Assembly (NCBI RefSeq): GCF_030817215.1
Contig: NZ_JAUSZA010000001.1
Location: forward strand, 1,318,501-1,382,500
Origin: Paenibacillus sp. V4I3
GTDB taxonomy: Bacteria > Bacillota > Bacilli > Paenibacillales > NBRC-103111
Reading direction: 5' to 3'
Length of the DNA: 64,000 nt
This document shows positions 62,781 through 64,000 of the stretch, piece after piece. Both the position numbers and the translations under genes were made by a program. The notes under the pieces are model-generated. The model was given only the letters and a program-made list of their open reading frames with translations, made no database searches and was not told the DNA's origin. How positions within the stretch are numbered: position 1 is the first letter of the stretch; each line of letters begins with the position of its first letter.

Positions 62781-64000
62781 ATGTTGGAAAAATTAATGGT
62801 GGTCGGGGGACGTCCACTACGGGGAACAGTTCAAATTAGCGGGGCTAAGAATAGTGCAGTTGCACTCATTCCGGCCGCTGTACTTGCTGAAACATCGGTT
62901 ACTTTGGATAATCTGCCTCATCTGAGTGATGTGGCTATATATACAGAAATTTTGACGGATTTAGGGGCTACCATTGACTGGAACGAAGATCGGATGACGA
63001 TCGACCCAAGTCGGATGAAATCACTTCCTATGCCGAATGGCAAAGTAAAGAAGCTTAGAGCATCCTACTATTTAATGGGAGCTCTGCTCGGAAGATTTGG
63101 AGAGGCGACGATTGGTCTGCCAGGTGGCTGTAACTTCGAACCGCGTCCGATTGATTTGCACATAAAAGGTTTTGAAGCTTTAGGTGCCGAGGTTAGCAAT
63201 GAGAATGGCGCCTTAAAGATACGCGCCAAAGAGCTGCGCGGTGCCAAAATATACTTAGATATGGCGAGTGTTGGAGCGACGATTAATATCATGCTGGCTG
63301 CCTCACGCGCTAAAGGCGTTACGATTATTGAAAATGCGGCCAAAGAGCCTGAAATCATAGATGTGGCAACACTTTTAAACTCAATGGGTGCCAAAATTAA
63401 GGGCGCTGGAACAGAGACCATTCGTATCGAAGGTGTAACTGAGATGCATGGTTGCCGCCATTCCATTATTCCTGACCGTATTCAAGCAGGTACGTACATG
63501 ATAGCTGCAGCGGCTACACGCGGCGATGTGACCGTCGACAATGTCATACCTAAACATATGGAGGCTCTGACGGCAAAGCTTCAAGAAATGGGCGTTCATA
63601 TTTATGAAATGGATGAGTCGATTCGCGTTGTGGGTCAGCCTGAATACGAAAGTGTCGATGTGAAAGCGTTAATTTACCCAGGGTTTGCGACGGATCTACA
63701 GTCTCCGATGGCAAGTTTACTTTGCCAGGCTAAAGGAGTTAGTATATTAACGGACCACGTTTATAGTAATCGATTCAAGCATATTCCTGAGCTTGTACGT
63801 ATGGGAGCAAAGATGAAGGTCGAAGGACGCTCAGCCATTATTGAGGGCTCACAGCTTAGTTCTGCCAAAGTGAGAGCAACGGATTTGAGAGCAGGAGCTT
63901 CTCTTGTACTTGCGGGTCTTAGCGTAAGAACAGGTGGCATCACAGAAGTTTCCGGGGTTGAGTTTATTGATCGTGGTTATGAGAACCTGGTATTCAACTT
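62781..64000 (+). CDS. murA: UDP-N-acetylglucosamine 1-carboxyvinyltransferase, 3'-truncated
   Basis: First 406 residues of MurA, the first committed step of peptidoglycan precursor synthesis (PEP to UDP-GlcNAc); about 15 residues remain beyond the window. [37 protein letters not shown] and [21 protein letters not shown] are typical; the reactive Cys117, the target of fosfomycin, is present. Position next to fba matches murAB (murZ) of B. subtilis. AGGGGGAG precedes the ATG. Confidence 0.95.
   Translation, partial: MLEKLMVVGGRPLRGTVQISGAKNSAVALIPAAVLAETSVTLDNLPHLSDVAIYTEILTDLGATIDWNEDRMTIDPSRMKSLPMPNGKVKKLRASYYLMGALLGRFGEATIGLPGGCNFEPRPIDLHIKGFEALGAEVSNENGALKIRAKELRGAKIYLDMASVGATINIMLAASRAKGVTIIENAAKEPEIIDVATLLNSMGAKIKGAGTETIRIEGVTEMHGCRHSIIPDRIQAGTYMIAAAATRGDVTVDNVIPKHMEALTAKLQEMGVHIYEMDESIRVVGQPEYESVDVKALIYPGFATDLQSPMASLLCQAKGVSILTDHVYSNRFKHIPELVRMGAKMKVEGRSAIIEGSQLSSAKVRATDLRAGASLVLAGLSVRTGGITEVSGVEFIDRGYENLVFN

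Overview
The window looks like chromosomal DNA of a spore-forming Bacillota, most likely Paenibacillus or a close relative. I infer this from spo0F, a type-2 galT, ABC-F and SWIM/SNF2 genes, strong GGAGG ribosome sites with many GTG/TTG starts, and gene order. The right end keeps the Bacillus subtilis order rpoE-pyrG-spo0F-fba-murA, and also ywiB(DUF1934)-argS and ywhD/pbpG/speE. No rRNA, tRNA, CRISPR array, integrase or intact insertion sequence was seen.

Layout. 1-2.4 kb: end of galE and galT (Leloir pathway). 2.4-13.6 kb: a repeat-rich gap, then single-gene units: YhdH-type oxidoreductase, SRPBCC protein, AraC regulator, double-GNAT protein, a stand-alone UMP kinase, a UMF1-type MFS carrier, and a CHASE3 hybrid histidine kinase divergent from an EAL phosphodiesterase. 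13.9-18.4 kb: SWIM/SNF2 helicase pair. 18.6-23.7 kb: RecQ, pterin dehydratase, acetyltransferases and a rhodanese. 23.7-25.9 kb: an accessory patch flanked by a 139-nt direct duplication of the rhodanese 3' end; it holds a DUF559-like/HTH protein and a truncated kinase. 26-29.6 kb: an ArsR-rhodanese regulator overlapping an MFS carrier, then an ABC-F ATPase. 29.7-38 kb: DUF2306, TetR with DUF4188, DUF3817, exonuclease III, cysteine synthase, a DHA2 exporter, two small membrane proteins and a lipase. 38-45.6 kb: an ABC exporter, a DppB/DppC-like permease pair (second gene frameshifted), a ribbon-helix-helix/methyltransferase fusion, a guanidine-I riboswitch with its SMR exporter, and a c-di-AMP (ydaO) riboswitch with an NlpC/P60 hydrolase. 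45.9-57.9 kb: M1 peptidase, DUF4871, YwhD, class A PBP, spermidine synthase, argS and a subtilase. 58.4-64 kb: the conserved rpoE-pyrG-spo0F-fba-murA core.

The clearest regulatory signals are: (i) the two riboswitches; (ii) a GGGC start followed by a terminator ahead of pyrG, as in the CTP-sensing attenuator of B. subtilis; (iii) a perfect palindrome overlapping the -10 of the arsR-rhodanese gene; (iv) a sigma-H-like promoter at spo0F; (v) repeated hairpin elements. Three dispersed elements occur in several copies: a four-palindrome cassette (2.6 and 56.6 kb), a double-hairpin terminator with compensatory base changes (23.7, 25.8, 29.6 and partly 31.8 kb), and a two-part motif shared by the rpoE and murA upstream regions. 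Starts differing from the longest open frame were chosen by ribosome site and spacing and are predictions.
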